From assembly GCF_000420485.1 (NCBI RefSeq), contig NZ_ATVA01000016.1:188501-252500 (forward strand): 64,000 bases of DNA, read 5' to 3'. This DNA comes from Paucidesulfovibrio longus DSM 6739 (GTDB lineage Bacteria; Desulfobacterota; Desulfovibrionia; Desulfovibrionales; Desulfovibrionaceae). Below are positions 33,054-40,378 of this stretch, piece by piece; the stretch's first letter is position 1; every line of letters starts with the position of its first letter. The translations under genes and the position numbers were made by a program. Under the pieces are notes generated by a model that was not told the DNA's origin, ran no database searches, and saw nothing but the letters and a program-made list of their open reading frames with translations.

Positions 33054-34082
33054 TTGATACGGAAACTATCGGCTCTATTCGGTGGCCAGAGTCTGGCCAT
33101 GGATCTGGGCACGGCCAATATCCTGCTGGCCGCGCCGGGAAAGGGAATCGTCGCCAACGAACCCTCCGTGATCGCCATAGACACCTATACCGACAAGATC
33201 ATTTGCGTCGGTCGAGAGGCAAAGGCGTACATAGGCAGGACTCCCGAACGCATCCAGGTGCTGCGGCCCATCCGCAACGGGGTCATCGCCCACTACGACG
33301 CTGCGCGGCAGATGATCGCCCATTTCGTGCGCGACACCAGCCGCAAGATGAACATCTTCAAGCCGCGTTTGGTCATTTGCGTGCCCATGGGCGTGACCCC
33401 CGTGGAAAAGCGCGCGGTCATCGAAGCCGGGATGGAAGGGGGCGCGCGCCAGGTGGACCTGATCATCGAACCCCTGGCCGCCGCCATAGGCGCGGGCCTG
33501 CCCATTCGCGAGCCTCTCGGAAACATGGTGCTGGACATCGGCGGCGGTACTTCCGAGGTCGCGGTCATCAGCCTGTCGTCCATAGCTTTCGCCGAGTCCG
33601 TGCGCGTCGCGGGAGACGCCATGAACGTGGCGATCCAACGCTACTTCCAGGACAAGAAACAGCTCCTCATCGGCGAGACCATAGCGGACAAGGTCAAGAT
33701 AGAGGTCGGCGCGGCCATTGCCCTGAGCGAGCCCCGGACCATGCAGGTCTACGGCAAGAATCTCGTGGACGGAGCCCCTTCCTCGGTGGTGGCCACGGAC
33801 AGCGACGTGCGCAAGGCCATCCGGGAACCTCTGGGAGCCATCGTGGAAGCCGTGCGCAACGCACTGGAAAGGACTTCGCCTTCTCTTTCCGCGGACATCT
33901 ACGACAACGGCCTGCTGCTCGCCGGAGGCGGGTCCATGCTCGCGGGCCTGGACGACCTCATCAGCCGCGATTGCGGCATCAAGGTCCGGAGAGACGCCGA
34001 TCCGTTGACCACCGTGGTTCGGGGGACGGCGAAGGTGCTGGAAAAGAACGCGGATCTCGATCACGTCCTGCTCGACAGGTGA
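33054..34082 (+). CDS. mreB: MreB-family rod-shape actin homologue
   Basis: Bacterial actin homologue that guides cell-wall synthesis. 342 residues from a TTG start with AAGG five bases upstream. The actin-ATPase motifs are present: phosphate 1 DLGTANILLA, phosphate 2 VLDIGGGTSEVAVI, and adenosine loop LLLAGGGSMLAGLD. The N-terminal IRKLSALFGGQSLAMDLG has an amphipathic lead as in MreB/Mbl. No mreC/mreD follows; the next gene is an inositol-phosphatase homologue, so this may be a second, solitary MreB. Confidence 0.93.
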   Translation: MIRKLSALFGGQSLAMDLGTANILLAAPGKGIVANEPSVIAIDTYTDKIICVGREAKAYIGRTPERIQVLRPIRNGVIAHYDAARQMIAHFVRDTSRKMNIFKPRLVICVPMGVTPVEKRAVIEAGMEGGARQVDLIIEPLAAAIGAGLPIREPLGNMVLDIGGGTSEVAVISLSSIAFAESVRVAGDAMNVAIQRYFQDKKQLLIGETIADKVKIEVGAAIALSEPRTMQVYGKNLVDGAPSSVVATDSDVRKAIREPLGAIVEAVRNALERTSPSLSADIYDNGLLLAGGGSMLAGLDDLISRDCGIKVRRDADPLTTVVRGTAKVLEKNADLDHVLLDR

Positions 34083-34123
34083 GCTGCGGCTGGACGTTGT
34101 CCGCAAACCGCAGGGAGCGCGAC

Positions 34124-34912
34124 GTGACGGATTTCGATTCCGCACTGCTGCTGGAAGACGCGCGTCAGGCCGTGTCGGAGGCAGGCAGTCTCATTGCCCG
34201 CAACTTCAGGCTGCCCAAGGATATCCGAAAAAAAGGCAACAATGATCTCGTCACGGAAACGGACGTGGCCGTTGAGGAATTGCTCAAGGAGCGCCTCGCG
34301 GGCCTGCTTCCGGGCTCGCGCATTTTGGCCGAGGAATCCGCCTCCCAAGCAGGACTGGGCGACCTGACCTGGATCATCGACCCCTTGGACGGCACCACGA
34401 ACTTTGCGCACGGGCTTCCTTTCGTGGCCTGTTCCGTGGCGCTCTGGCACGAAGGCGCTCCGCTCCTTGGTCTGATCAATCTTCCGCTGCTGGGCGAACT
34501 TTTCACCGCGCAACGCGGGGCAGGGGCGTTCTGCAATGGAAAGCCCATCCGCGTTTCCGAAACCGATCATCTTTCCCAGGGGCTTGTGGCCACGGGATTT
34601 CCGTATGATATCAATACATACTTGCCTGAAATATTGGACCATCTCGGCAAGATGCTTCCCCGCACGCGCGGCGTGCGACGTCCTGGCGCGGCCGCGCTGG
34701 ATTTGGCCTATGTTGCCTGCGGGCGCTATGACGGCTTTTATGAAAGGGCGCTCAAACCCTGGGACACGGCTGCCGGAATTCTGCTTGTGGAGGAGGCTGG
34801 AGGGCAGGTGTCATGCTATGATCAGAACGTGCCCTATTCGCCGGGAGACTCGTCCATACTCGCCAGCAACGGTCTGATTCACGGACAGATGAGCGATCTG
34901 CTCAGCTCCTGA
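34124..34912 (+). CDS. Inositol monophosphatase family protein
   Basis: Mg2+-dependent phosphatase of the IMPase/SuhB/CysQ superfamily, 262 residues, GTG start with AGGGAG six bases upstream. Metal-binding motifs: ILAEESAS, the signature WIIDPLDGTTNFAHG near residue 82, and KPWDTAAGILLVEEAGG near residue 205. Substrate could be inositol phosphates, fructose bisphosphate or PAP; SuhB-like is most likely by overall pattern. It follows mreB by 41 bases and is probably in the same transcript. Confidence 0.92.
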   Translation: MTDFDSALLLEDARQAVSEAGSLIARNFRLPKDIRKKGNNDLVTETDVAVEELLKERLAGLLPGSRILAEESASQAGLGDLTWIIDPLDGTTNFAHGLPFVACSVALWHEGAPLLGLINLPLLGELFTAQRGAGAFCNGKPIRVSETDHLSQGLVATGFPYDINTYLPEILDHLGKMLPRTRGVRRPGAAALDLAYVACGRYDGFYERALKPWDTAAGILLVEEAGGQVSCYDQNVPYSPGDSSILASNGLIHGQMSDLLSS

Positions 34913-34933
34913 TCGCGCCGAAAGAATCGTCCA

Positions 34934-35485
34934 CTATAGAACGTCCCAGGAAGGGAAGGGCAGACCGACTTCCCAGAGATGCACAAGCCCTGGGGTGAGC
35001 AGCTCGCGGAATTCGCGCACGAGATAATGAATCTCCTCGGCGCTGTAGAAATAGCCTTCTTCCACCTCGTCGGGGTTTGGCTCCATTTCCTGAGCGTATC
35101 GATCCAGGGCGAAAACCGTGGTGAATTCAAAGCCCGTGCCCGGGGAAGAAGGCAGCTTCTGCACGAAGCGCAATCTTTCCGCCTCGATGCCCAGCTCGAA
35201 GCGCAATTCGCGCAAGGCCGCGTCGCGTGTGGCTTCACCGGCCAGAACATGTCCGCTGGAAGACACATCCCATCGGCCTGGGAAGATGGATTTTTTATGG
35301 CTGCGTTTTTGCAGGAAAAGCTTGTTTTCCTGATCGTAGATCAGCACCGTCACGGAGCGATGCGGCAGGAGCTGCCTGTGTACGTCGGGCAGGGGCATGA
35401 CCAGGAGCGGGCGGTTGCGGGTGTCCATGACCTCGACGCTTTTGGGGGCCGCCTGGGGCGCTTGTGCTGGTGCTATGGTCTTCAT
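34934..35485 (-). CDS. Nudix hydrolase
   Basis: A 183-residue protein starting MKTIAPAQAP, with GGAGAG six bases upstream. The Nudix box runs GHVLAGEATRDAALRELRFE then LGI; relative to the GX5EX7REUXEEXGU consensus the first Glu of the EE pair is Phe. The surrounding RSVTVLIYDQENKLFLQKRS and FPGRWDVSSSGHVL are typical of the YfcD/isopentenyl-isomerase-like Nudix branch. Substrate unknown. Convergent with the IMPase gene and divergent from rimI. Confidence 0.88.
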   Translation of the reverse strand: MKTIAPAQAPQAAPKSVEVMDTRNRPLLVMPLPDVHRQLLPHRSVTVLIYDQENKLFLQKRSHKKSIFPGRWDVSSSGHVLAGEATRDAALRELRFELGIEAERLRFVQKLPSSPGTGFEFTTVFALDRYAQEMEPNPDEVEEGYFYSAEEIHYLVREFRELLTPGLVHLWEVGLPFPSWDVL

Positions 35486-35573
35486 GCTTTTCTCTCCGTG
35501 ACGCGGCTGGAATTCTACGGTAAATTTCGTTGCAGGCAAGCCATTTTTCCGGAGCACCGAGGGAGGGCGGACA

Positions 35574-36083
35574 GTGCGCAACTGTGGATGCGGTCCACGC
35601 GTCGTGGAATTGGGAGTACAGGATCTTCCGGGGCTCATGCGGCTGGAGCGGCGCTGTTTCGAGTATCATTGGAGCGAGGAACAGTATCGTCTCGGCCTTG
35701 AAAAGGGCGCTTTTCGGATTCTCGGAATCATCGAGCATGGCCGCCCAACGGCGTACCTGGCTTTTTCCCTCGTGGCCGGGGAGATGGAAATCCTCAACCT
35801 CGCAGTGCACCCCGCCTTTCGCCGCAAGGGACTGGCCTCGGCCTTGATGCGCGCCTTGTTCGCCGTCTGCCGCGAGGCCGGGGCCGAAGACGGCTTTCTG
35901 GACGTGAAGCGTTCCAACGAGGCGGCCATCGCGCTCTACCTGCGGTTCGGGTTCGAGCTTTATGGAGAGCGGAAGAGGTATTATCCCGACACCAAGGAGG
36001 ACGCGCTCCTTTTCAGATGTTCTTTTTTGGGGCATAATGCGCCCGCTTCGAAAGCAGAACAGTCCAAGGAGAGTGAGGGATGA
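35574..36083 (+). CDS. rimI: Ribosomal-protein-alanine N-acetyltransferase RimI-like
   Basis: GNAT acetyltransferase of 169 residues, GTG start after GAGGGAGG. The acetyl-CoA loop is RRKGLASALM, preceded by EILNLAVHPAF and followed by LDVKRSNEAAIALYLRFGFELYGERKRYYP, the RimI fingerprint. RimI acetylates the N-terminus of ribosomal protein S18, though family members can have other targets. Stop overlaps the pgk start (ATGA at 36080-36083), an unexpected coupling to glycolysis genes. The C-terminal KAEQSKESEG tail is a by-product of that overlap and contains the pgk ribosome site. Confidence 0.9.
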   Translation: MRNCGCGPRVVELGVQDLPGLMRLERRCFEYHWSEEQYRLGLEKGAFRILGIIEHGRPTAYLAFSLVAGEMEILNLAVHPAFRRKGLASALMRALFAVCREAGAEDGFLDVKRSNEAAIALYLRFGFELYGERKRYYPDTKEDALLFRCSFLGHNAPASKAEQSKESEG

Positions 36084-37279
36084 AATTCATAGATGAAGTG
36101 AGCCTGAACGGCAAAACCGTGCTGATCCGCGTGGACTTCAACGTCCCGCTGGACAAGGGCGTCATCGCCGACGACAACCGAATCCGTGCGGCCCTGCCGA
36201 CTCTGCGTTATATCCTCGACCAGGGCGCGGCCCTGGTTATCTGCGCGCACCTGGGCAAGCCCAAGGGCGTGCCCGTGCCGGAACTGAGCCTCGCGCCCGT
36301 GGCGCGCCACCTGGGCGAACTGCTCGGCATGGACGTGCCCCTGGCCCCGGATTGCGTGGGGCAGGAGGTCGAGCGCCTGGTCGGAGCGCTCCGGCCGGGG
36401 CAGGTGCTCATGCTGGAAAACCTGCGGTTCCATGCCGAGGAGCTGGGCAAGACTCCTGAAGCCCGCGGCGATTTCGGCAAGCGTCTGGCTTCCCTCTGCA
36501 ACGTCTTCGTCAACGACGCCTTCGGCGTCGCGCACCGCCCCAATGCCTCGGTGGTGGACCTTCCGGCGCACGCCCCGATCTGTTGCGCCGGCTTTTTGAT
36601 GAAGAAGGAATGGGAATACCTTCAAATGGCCATCGCTTCTCCGGAGCGGCCCTATGTGGCCATTTCCGGCGGTGCCAAGGTTTCCTCCAAGCTGGCCATT
36701 CTCAAGAATCTGCTCGGCAAGGTGGACCACCTGATCATCGGCGGGGCCATGGCCAATACGTTTCTGCTGGCGCTCGGTCACGCAGTGGGCAATTCTCTCG
36801 CCGAGCGCGACATGCTCGACGAGGCCCGCGTGATCCTGGACGAGGCCAAGGCCGGGGGGGTGGTCGTGCATCTGCCCACGGACGTGGTCTATGCCCACAG
36901 CGTCGAGGACGAGCGCCCGGCAGGAACCTGCCCAGTCGATTCCGTGCCCGAAGACGCGGTGATCCTTGACGTGGGGCCGCAAACGGTCAAGGAATACTGT
37001 AGCTCCCTGCGCAGCGCCCGTACCGTGGTCTGGAACGGCCCCATGGGACTCTTCGAACGCGAAGCCTTTGCCGAGGGCTCTCTGAGTCTTTGCCGCTGCA
37101 TCGCGGAACTGGAAGACGCCCGGACCATCGTCGGCGGGGGAGACACCGACGCCGTGGTCCATCTCGCGGGGCTTGCCGACCGCTTCAGCTTCATCTCCAC
37201 GGGCGGCGGGGCGTTTCTGGAATTCATGGAAGGCAAGGAGCTTCCCGGCTTCAAGGCTCTCAAGGAGTATTCGAAATGA
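36080..37279 (+). CDS. pgk: Phosphoglycerate kinase
   Basis: Interconverts 1,3-bisphosphoglycerate/ADP and 3-phosphoglycerate/ATP. The 399-residue length is normal. Motifs: VLIRVDFNVPLD at the N-terminus, MLENLRFHAEE, FVNDAFGVAHR, VSSKLAILKNLL and the C-terminal nucleotide site GGGDTDAVV with STGGGAFLEFMEGKELPG. It is coupled to rimI in front and to tpiA behind by ATGA overlaps, so the three are translated as a unit. Confidence 0.98.
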   Translation: MKFIDEVSLNGKTVLIRVDFNVPLDKGVIADDNRIRAALPTLRYILDQGAALVICAHLGKPKGVPVPELSLAPVARHLGELLGMDVPLAPDCVGQEVERLVGALRPGQVLMLENLRFHAEELGKTPEARGDFGKRLASLCNVFVNDAFGVAHRPNASVVDLPAHAPICCAGFLMKKEWEYLQMAIASPERPYVAISGGAKVSSKLAILKNLLGKVDHLIIGGAMANTFLLALGHAVGNSLAERDMLDEARVILDEAKAGGVVVHLPTDVVYAHSVEDERPAGTCPVDSVPEDAVILDVGPQTVKEYCSSLRSARTVVWNGPMGLFEREAFAEGSLSLCRCIAELEDARTIVGGGDTDAVVHLAGLADRFSFISTGGGAFLEFMEGKELPGFKALKEYSK

Positions 37280-38031
37280 AAGAACTCATGGCCGCCAACT
37301 GGAAGATGTACAAGACCTGGGACCAGGCTTCGGCAACAGCGTCCGAACTGGCCGGACTTCTGCACGGGAAATTGCCCGCGGGGCGAGAAGTGCTGATCAT
37401 TCCGCCCTTCACCTCGCTCAAGGCCGTCTCGGACGTCTTGACGCCGATCGAGGGGCTCCACGTGGGCGGCCAGGATTTCTATCCGGCGCAGGAAGGCGCT
37501 TTTACCGGGGAAATATCCCCGGCCATGCTCGCCGACCTGGGAGCGGACTATGCCCTGACCGGGCATTCCGAGCGGAGGCACGTCCTCGGCGAGGATGACG
37601 CCCTGGTGGGCCGGAAAACGGCCTTCGGCCTGGAACACGGTTTGAAGGTGATTCTCTGCATCGGAGAGAAGGTCGAGGAGCGCAAAGCCGGGCGTGTCGA
37701 GGAGGTGCTTGCGCGCCAACTCGAAGCCGGGCTCGCCGATATCCCCAAGAAGACCCTTGCGGAAAACCTCGTGGTCGCCTACGAACCTGTTTGGGCCATC
37801 GGCACCGGAGAAGTGGCCGGACCGGATGAGATCCAAACCGCGCATGGCCACGTAAGAAAAAAATTGCAGCAGCTTCTTCCGGCTATTGCAAATGAAATCA
37901 GAATTTTATATGGTGGTTCGGTCAAGCCGGACAACGCGGGCGCAATAATGGCGCTTGACAATGTGGACGGCGTATTGGTAGGAGGCGCGAGCTTGATTGC
38001 TGAGAGCTTCAGCAAAATTGTTCTCGCCTGA
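37276..38031 (+). CDS. tpiA: Triosephosphate isomerase
   Basis: Interconverts dihydroxyacetone phosphate and glyceraldehyde 3-phosphate. 251 residues, ATG overlapping the pgk stop, with AAGGAG upstream. Active-site residues are visible: Lys in AANWKMYK, His in LTGHSERR, Glu in AYEPVWAIGTG, and the ILYGGSVKPDN phosphate loop. Adjacent secG follows after 38 bases, as in many bacteria where tpiA and secG are neighbours. Confidence 0.98.
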   Translation: MKELMAANWKMYKTWDQASATASELAGLLHGKLPAGREVLIIPPFTSLKAVSDVLTPIEGLHVGGQDFYPAQEGAFTGEISPAMLADLGADYALTGHSERRHVLGEDDALVGRKTAFGLEHGLKVILCIGEKVEERKAGRVEEVLARQLEAGLADIPKKTLAENLVVAYEPVWAIGTGEVAGPDEIQTAHGHVRKKLQQLLPAIANEIRILYGGSVKPDNAGAIMALDNVDGVLVGGASLIAESFSKIVLA

Positions 38032-38069
38032 CTTGCGTCCAGAGAACAGCAAAGGATCGAGGGAGTTAC

Positions 38070-38399
38070 GTGGAAACTTTGGTATTGACCATTCACATTT
38101 TGGCCTGTATTTTCCTGGTCGTCGTTGTCCTGCTCCAGTCCGGGCAGGAAGGCATGGGCGCCATCTTTGGTGGCGGCAGCCAGACGATGTTCGGCGCCAG
38201 CGGCGCCGGGGGCCTGCTTGGAAAGGTCACCGCCGGTTTGGCGGCAGTGTTCCTGCTGACCTCCCTGACCTACAACATCCTGACCAAGGAACCCACCGGG
38301 TCGATCATGGAAGGACATGCCGTGGAGCAGACCGCTCCGGCGCCTGTCCAGCCCGCAGCCCCGGTTCCGGCTCCTGCCCAGGACGGAAAGAGCGAATAA
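38070..38399 (+). CDS. secG: Preprotein translocase subunit SecG
   Basis: Small inner-membrane subunit of SecYEG. 109 residues from a GTG with GAGGGAG upstream. Two membrane helices: VLTIHILACIFLVVVVLLQSG at the N-terminus and LGKVTAGLAAVFLLTSLTYNIL, joined by the conserved QEGMGAIFGGGSQTMFGASGAG loop (given here in two parts: QEGMGAIFGGGS, QTMFGASGAG). An Ala/Pro-rich tail follows. The tRNA-Leu gene begins 27 bases after the stop. Confidence 0.93.
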   Translation: METLVLTIHILACIFLVVVVLLQSGQEGMGAIFGGGSQTMFGASGAGGLLGKVTAGLAAVFLLTSLTYNILTKEPTGSIMEGHAVEQTAPAPVQPAAPVPAPAQDGKSE

Positions 38400-38426
38400 G
38401 AGTTTTTACCCTCATTAGTTGACTGT

Positions 38427-38513
38427 GCCGAGGTGGTGGAACTGGTAGACACGCTATCTTGAGGGGGTAGTGACCGAAAGGTCGTGGGGGTTCGAGTCCC
38501 CCCCTCGGCACCA
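38427..38513 (+). tRNA. tRNA-Leu (GAG)
   Basis: 87 bases with encoded CCA, acceptor GCCGAGG / CCTCGGC, long variable arm as expected for a class II tRNA, anticodon stem CTATC / GGTAG enclosing TTGAGGG, so anticodon GAG. Closely follows secG. Its last 17 bases (38497-38513) plus the terminator are copied at 40263. Confidence 0.95.
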
Positions 38514-38562
38514 TAGAAGACCAAAGGGTCGCAGCTGAAAGGCTGCGACCCTTTTTTCTTTG
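38497..38562. repeat. attL-like direct repeat, copy 1 (tRNA-Leu 3' end and terminator)
   Basis: 66 bases from the tRNA T-arm through the terminator T-run. Identical to 40263-40328 except one position (A at 38524, C at 40290). Typical of integration at a tRNA 3' end. Confidence 0.88.
38523..38560 (+). terminator. Terminator of tRNA-Leu
   Basis: 13-base perfect arms AAAGGGTCGCAGC / GCTGCGACCCTTT, loop TGAAAG, then further Ts (TTTCTT). Duplicated at 40289-40326. Confidence 0.93.
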
Positions 38563-38593
38563 GCGTTTGGCTCCGCCCGCTGATTGCATTTCA

Positions 38594-38870
38594 AGCGTTG
38601 TGTCGCTCGCGGGTGCCGTGGCCCAGTTCGAGCGGGCCATCATCAAGGAGCGTCAACGGGAGGGCATCACCAAGGCTCAGGCCAAGGGCAAGCACTGTGG
38701 CAGGACGTCCATGCTCAATCCGGAACAGGTTAAGGAGATCAAGGCGAGGGTGGATGCTGGGGAGGAGAAGAAGGCCCTGGCCCTGGAGTACGGGGTACGG
38801 GGTCAGTCGGCAGACGCTCTATCGGGGCCACCGGGTAGGGCGGTCTGATTTGTTTGTCTTTCTCTTTTGA
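38594..38870 (+). pseudogene. Serine recombinase/resolvase C-terminal fragment, frameshifted
   Basis: Begins within the catalytic-domain end with LAGAVAQFERAIIKERQREG, continues GKHCGRTSMLNPEQVKEI, the start of the helix-turn-helix DNA-binding domain, and then breaks: after ALEYGV the frame reads RGQSADALSG while the neighbouring frame continues SRQTLYRGHRVG. A seven-base tandem duplication TACGGGG TACGGGG (38789-38802) accounts exactly for the shift. The N-terminal catalytic serine region is missing. A dead remnant of a Tn3-resolvase/invertase-type recombinase. Confidence 0.85.
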
Positions 38871-38875
38871 GGGGA

Positions 38876-39460
38876 TCAGTCTTTTTGTTTGCGAGGTTTT
38901 TTGGGGCGAACCTTACAAGAGCGTCGTTGGATGTCTTTAATTCGCTGAAGAAGCTCACCTACGTAGCCCAGTGTTTCGTTCATGCCTGGGCTGTAGCTGC
39001 TCGGATGTGCGCATTCATTGCGTTTGGCTAGCAAGCCTTGAAGTATTTTTTCTTCACTTTTGCCAATCAGGCTTAACCGGTGAGCAGCGCCTATGAGCTG
39101 ATGCTCAACTACATTTTCTCGTAAATCTTCTACAGCCGCCCAGTCAGTCCAGTTGGGGAAGGCATTGTGAAGATGCCTGAAGTTGTCTTCTGTAAGCTTG
39201 TCCTCAAGAAAGTCCATGAAAGCTGCCCAAGCCATGACGTGCGCCGCTTTATAGATGCGATGCTCAACACATCTCACAGCCTGCCGGAACAATTGGGCTT
39301 GTCGGAGTGAAAGTCCAACGATAGCTTGCCGTGTTGTTGTTAGAGTGATCACCCTATCGGGGGATGTTTCGTGCGTGGAAAGGATGTTTCTTGCTTCAAT
39401 CTCGAAGCTCTTCATCTTTTCAGCAAACTGTGTTGTCAGTTGTATGCCGTTTTTAATCAT
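38876..39460 (-). CDS. HEPN-like protein with RNECAH (R-x4-H) motif
   Basis: A 194-residue, mainly helical protein. The start MIKNGIQL is chosen because its ATG overlaps the stop of the upstream gene (ATGATTAA, 39460-39453); an in-frame ATG at 39502 is possible. In LLAKRNECAHPSSYSPG the residues Arg147 and His152 form the R-x4-6-H pair characteristic of HEPN ribonucleases, followed by the helix TLGYVGELLQRIKDI; an earlier helix AHVMAWAAFMDFLEDKL is also typical. HEPN proteins include RNases of abortive-infection and toxin systems and the RiboL-PSP group. Catalytic activity is inference. G+C is low and the gene lies within a tRNA island. Confidence 0.72.
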   Translation of the reverse strand: MIKNGIQLTTQFAEKMKSFEIEARNILSTHETSPDRVITLTTTRQAIVGLSLRQAQLFRQAVRCVEHRIYKAAHVMAWAAFMDFLEDKLTEDNFRHLHNAFPNWTDWAAVEDLRENVVEHQLIGAAHRLSLIGKSEEKILQGLLAKRNECAHPSSYSPGMNETLGYVGELLQRIKDIQRRSCKVRPKKPRKQKD

Positions 39461-40091
39461 TTGGTAATAGATGCTTATGCATCGATGAGAATAACTGTTC
39501 AAGAAGCTCAGCGTTCGTTGACTCCGGAAGAGTTAGCTGGATGTTTAAGTTCACTGTAAGCCCTTGGGCTTGGTAAGTTCCTACAGGTTTGGTAATAGAA
39601 GGATCTGCAGTCGCAAGTGTTTGCCCTGGCGAGGCAAGCTCTTCAGGATTGAAGTCTGAGATCTGATTAGGCCGGTGCTCACTATTAAAATCCGCGAGTT
39701 TCGCTAACGCTTGAAAGTTGGCAACCATTCGATTGACCGTGACTTGGCCCTTGTCAGTCTCTTGGAGAAAGAAGTTACCTAGCTCCTTACGCTCTGCAAG
39801 GTGTGCATTGGGGTATAACGCAAATAAATCGCTATACTTTTCTCGAAGAATAGTAGCCAGGTGCCCGCCAAGATCTCGTCTTGCCTCTGCCCACCGTTCA
39901 GTAGGGACGTTTTTGGCGCTTATAAGATCAAGGAATTTTAAAATGGTAAGCAGGCCGTTGTCGTTGGACCCATTAAAGCCAAGTGATTTAAGCCACTTGA
40001 TGTCGACAATCTTGGGAATTTGAACCTCTCTAAGCTTTTCTCCAAGCAACTTATTTAATTTGTTGGAAACTTGCGTACTGGGGTAGTTCAT
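39453..40091 (-). CDS. DUF5343 protein
   Basis: A 212-residue protein from the ATG with GTGGAGACC just upstream (40091). Residues about 29-138 match DUF5343: VDIKWLKSLGFNGSNDNGL, ILKFLDLIS, REKYSDLFALYPNA and a later RMVANFQALAKLADF. The C-terminus has a beta-strand-like NLNIQLTLPESTN and LLEQLFSSMHKHLL, typical of the family's end. Function is unknown to me. It overlaps the HEPN gene by eight bases, so the two are translated as a pair. The longer reading to 40337 runs into the repeat and was rejected. Confidence 0.75.
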   Translation of the reverse strand: MNYPSTQVSNKLNKLLGEKLREVQIPKIVDIKWLKSLGFNGSNDNGLLTILKFLDLISAKNVPTERWAEARRDLGGHLATILREKYSDLFALYPNAHLAERKELGNFFLQETDKGQVTVNRMVANFQALAKLADFNSEHRPNQISDFNPEELASPGQTLATADPSITKPVGTYQAQGLTVNLNIQLTLPESTNAELLEQLFSSMHKHLLPND

Positions 40092-40262
40092 CGTGGTCTC
40101 CACTATTGTTTGTGCGAGCATATTAAATCGTCTGCATTCGTTCAACGTTTTTATGTGACATGATCGCCCTTGCCAACTGCTACCCCAAACTGGTACACCA
40201 AGGCTCACAACCGAAGGCAAAAAGCCAAATGATTTCAAAGCATGAGGCGGGAGATGCGGGAA

Positions 40263-40328
40263 TCCCCCCCTCGGCACCATAGAAGACCACAGGGTCGCAG
40301 CTGAAAGGCTGCGACCCTTTTTTCTTTG
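40263..40328. repeat. attR-like direct repeat, copy 2
   Basis: Second copy of the 66-base sequence (tRNA-Leu last 17 bases and terminator); one mismatch. No tRNA body precedes it. Beyond it the sequence resumes with the ferritin-like gene. Confidence 0.88.
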
Positions 40329-40378
40329 TGTTTGCAACGCGGATTCGGATGAGATAGCCTTGATAGCAAGGAGTCAAT

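Larger units (their letters stand above)
38497..40328. mobile_element. Small genomic island at tRNA-Leu, remnant
   Basis: Bounded by 66-base direct repeats (65 identical). Contents: tRNA 3' end, a broken serine-recombinase C-terminus, and a minus-strand DUF5343-HEPN pair. Visibly lower G+C than the neighbours: the line 39781-39840 has 26 G+C of 60. No complete integrase is present, so it is probably immobile. The tRNA-side copy keeps the tRNA intact. Confidence 0.82.

Noticed and set aside
38305-38646. Minus-strand frame across tRNA-Leu
   Set aside because: Antisense of a tRNA and terminator; the encoded text is not conserved-looking.
40092-40337. N-terminal extension of the DUF5343 frame up to 40337
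   Set aside because: The extension translates the duplicated terminator and tRNA tail; the ATG at 40091 has a good ribosome site and fits the family's start.
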